64,000 nucleotides of DNA from Haloactinomyces albus (GTDB lineage: Bacteria > Actinomycetota > Actinomycetes > Mycobacteriales > Pseudonocardiaceae): the NCBI RefSeq assembly GCF_031458135.1, contig NZ_JAVDXW010000001.1:2356001-2420000 (forward strand). Direction: 5' to 3'. Both the position numbers and the translations under genes were made by a program. Shown in pieces: positions 63,427 through 64,000 of the stretch. Numbering within the stretch: the stretch's first letter is position 1; every line of letters starts with the position of its first letter. A model generated the notes under the pieces. It made no database searches. It was not told the DNA's origin and was given only the letters and a program-made list of their open reading frames with translations.

Positions 63427-63684
63427 ATGAGAACGACCGTCACCCTCGAAGACGAGCTTGCGGTGTTGCTGGGGAAGCGGCGAAGCGAGCGTGGCCAAAT
63501 TTTCCAGGAAGCACTCAACGAGGCACTGCGGAATGGTCTTGTCGAACATGCCGCAAGTCCCATGCCCGGCCGGAGGGCCGCTGAATACGAGTTCAAGAGC
63601 TTCGATCTCGGCCGTCCGTTGATGGAGAACATGGACAACGTTCACGAGGTTCTCGCCGCTGTGGAGGGCGAGGACCATCGGTGA
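63427..63684 (+). CDS. Ribbon-helix-helix antitoxin (VapB-like)
   Basis: An 85-residue protein: MRTTVTLEDELAVLLGKRRSERGQIFQEALNEALRNGL is a ribbon-helix-helix DNA-binding domain, followed by a toxin-binding tail (YEFKSFDLGRPLMENMDNVHEVLAAVEG). Its stop overlaps the GTG of the PIN-toxin relic (GTGA). It would normally neutralise that toxin and repress the operon; with the toxin broken it is an orphan antitoxin. Confidence 0.9.
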   Translation: MRTTVTLEDELAVLLGKRRSERGQIFQEALNEALRNGLVEHAASPMPGRRAAEYEFKSFDLGRPLMENMDNVHEVLAAVEGEDHR

Positions 63685-63880
63685 GCTATCTCGTCGACGC
63701 AAACCTTCTGGTCCATGCGATCAACCAGCGTGCGTCCGCGTATCGACTCGCGCACGAGTGGCTTGCCGAGCAACTGCCCGGGCCGGTCCGCACTGTGGGT
63801 ATCCCCTGGCAGAACGTACTGGCGTTCCTCCGGGCGTGACGCACCCCAAGCTATTCGAAACACCGCTTTTGCCCGCCGAA
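63681..63880 (+). pseudogene. VapC-type PIN-domain toxin, disrupted
   Basis: From GTG 63681 the frame reads SYLVDANLLVHAINQ, with the first PIN aspartate, and continues to IPWQNVLAFLRA before a stop at 63839. Shifted by one frame the family sequence goes on for about 15 residues, VTHPKLFETPLLPAET, and then ends in unrelated sequence at about 63880. The remaining acidic active-site residues are missing, so no RNase activity is expected. Confidence 0.8.
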
Positions 63881-63982
63881 ACCGGTCCGGGGAACTTCCG
63901 GGGCGACTCGGGGACACCCCGGATGTGGTCGCGCCCGTGCCTGCGTAGGTTCGCTCGTGACGGTGGACGCAAGGGGGCGGAC

Positions 63983-64000
63983 ATGGCTCGTACGGGACTG
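63983..64000 (+). CDS. Possible start of a further gene (cut by window edge)
   Basis: ATG 63983 follows a GGGGGCGG stretch and opens MARTGL before the sequence ends. Too short to assign. Confidence 0.25.

Overview
The window is high-GC actinobacterial chromosome, most likely from the Pseudonocardiales (an Actinopolyspora/Saccharopolyspora-type genome; the genus cannot be fixed from the sequence alone). Signs of this are strong G/C third-position bias, a mycoredoxin, an actinobacterial-type sensor kinase/NarL pair, HTH-DUF5753/DUF397 pairs, a DUF3558 lipoprotein relic, purSQL, and fatty-acid genes arranged as in mycobacteria. The order yqgE, leuS, fabG4/fadA2, fadE5, tRNA-Gly, dcd, etfD follows the origin-proximal order of Mycobacterium tuberculosis (Rv0038, Rv0041, Rv0242c-0244c, Rv0321, Rv0338c, as remembered), so this is probably an oriC-side backbone segment with small accessory insertions.

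1-9.4 kb: the end of a CCA-adding enzyme, yqgE, an SdpI-like membrane protein, a secreted phytase-esterase-like protein, a two-gene accessory cassette (HEPN/Abi protein plus an HsdM-HsdS fusion methyltransferase without nuclease), then leuS behind a leader peptide with three Leu codons and a terminator (transcription attenuation). 9.4-21 kb: a large acyl-CoA dehydrogenase, CAP-domain protein, TetR regulator, mycoredoxin, PTS enzyme I, a two-component system, a diguanylate cyclase and an AI-2E-family exporter. 21-29 kb: two Pro/Ser-rich secreted proteins, a GT87 glycosyltransferase and two c-di-GMP proteins. 29-32.5 kb: purSQL. 32.6-39 kb: a shortened YqeB-like protein, TetR, a reductase, and the MaoC dehydratase/fabG4 - fadA2 divergent cluster. 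39-49.4 kb: NHL-thioredoxin, GroES-like protein, VanW protein, FadE5-type dehydrogenase, YnfA, a fluoride riboswitch with two crcB genes, MscS and a LapA-like protein. 49.5-54.7 kb: a PAS-GGDEF-EAL protein, a methyltransferase, a small decayed region between two copies of the tRNA-Gly 3' end, and dcd. 54.9-64 kb: a sugar MFS transporter, a broken HTH-DUF5753 gene with intact DUF397, a DUF3800 gene between DUF397-derived repeats, Uma2, the EtfD-type Fe-S oxidoreductase, an SMR-TetR operon and an antitoxin with a broken PIN toxin.

How the genes work together: two acyl-CoA dehydrogenases (9.5 and 46 kb) and the EtfD-type membrane oxidoreductase that would re-oxidise their electron carrier (61.9 kb) all carry the same operator-like 14-mer, TTACTCGTCGGTAA or a close variant, just upstream. 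This points to one fatty-acid-degradation regulon spread over 52 kb. Four c-di-GMP proteins lie within 33 kb, two of them composite proteins with opposite degenerate domains. A self-complementary core, GTTTCGCGCGAAAC, recurs in three intergenic spaces (a perfect 46-bp palindrome in one) and resembles parS/Noc-type sites as much as terminators. The best candidates for something not described before are the HEPN-methyltransferase pair, the leuS leader, the shared operator and the GTTTCGCGCGAAAC elements.
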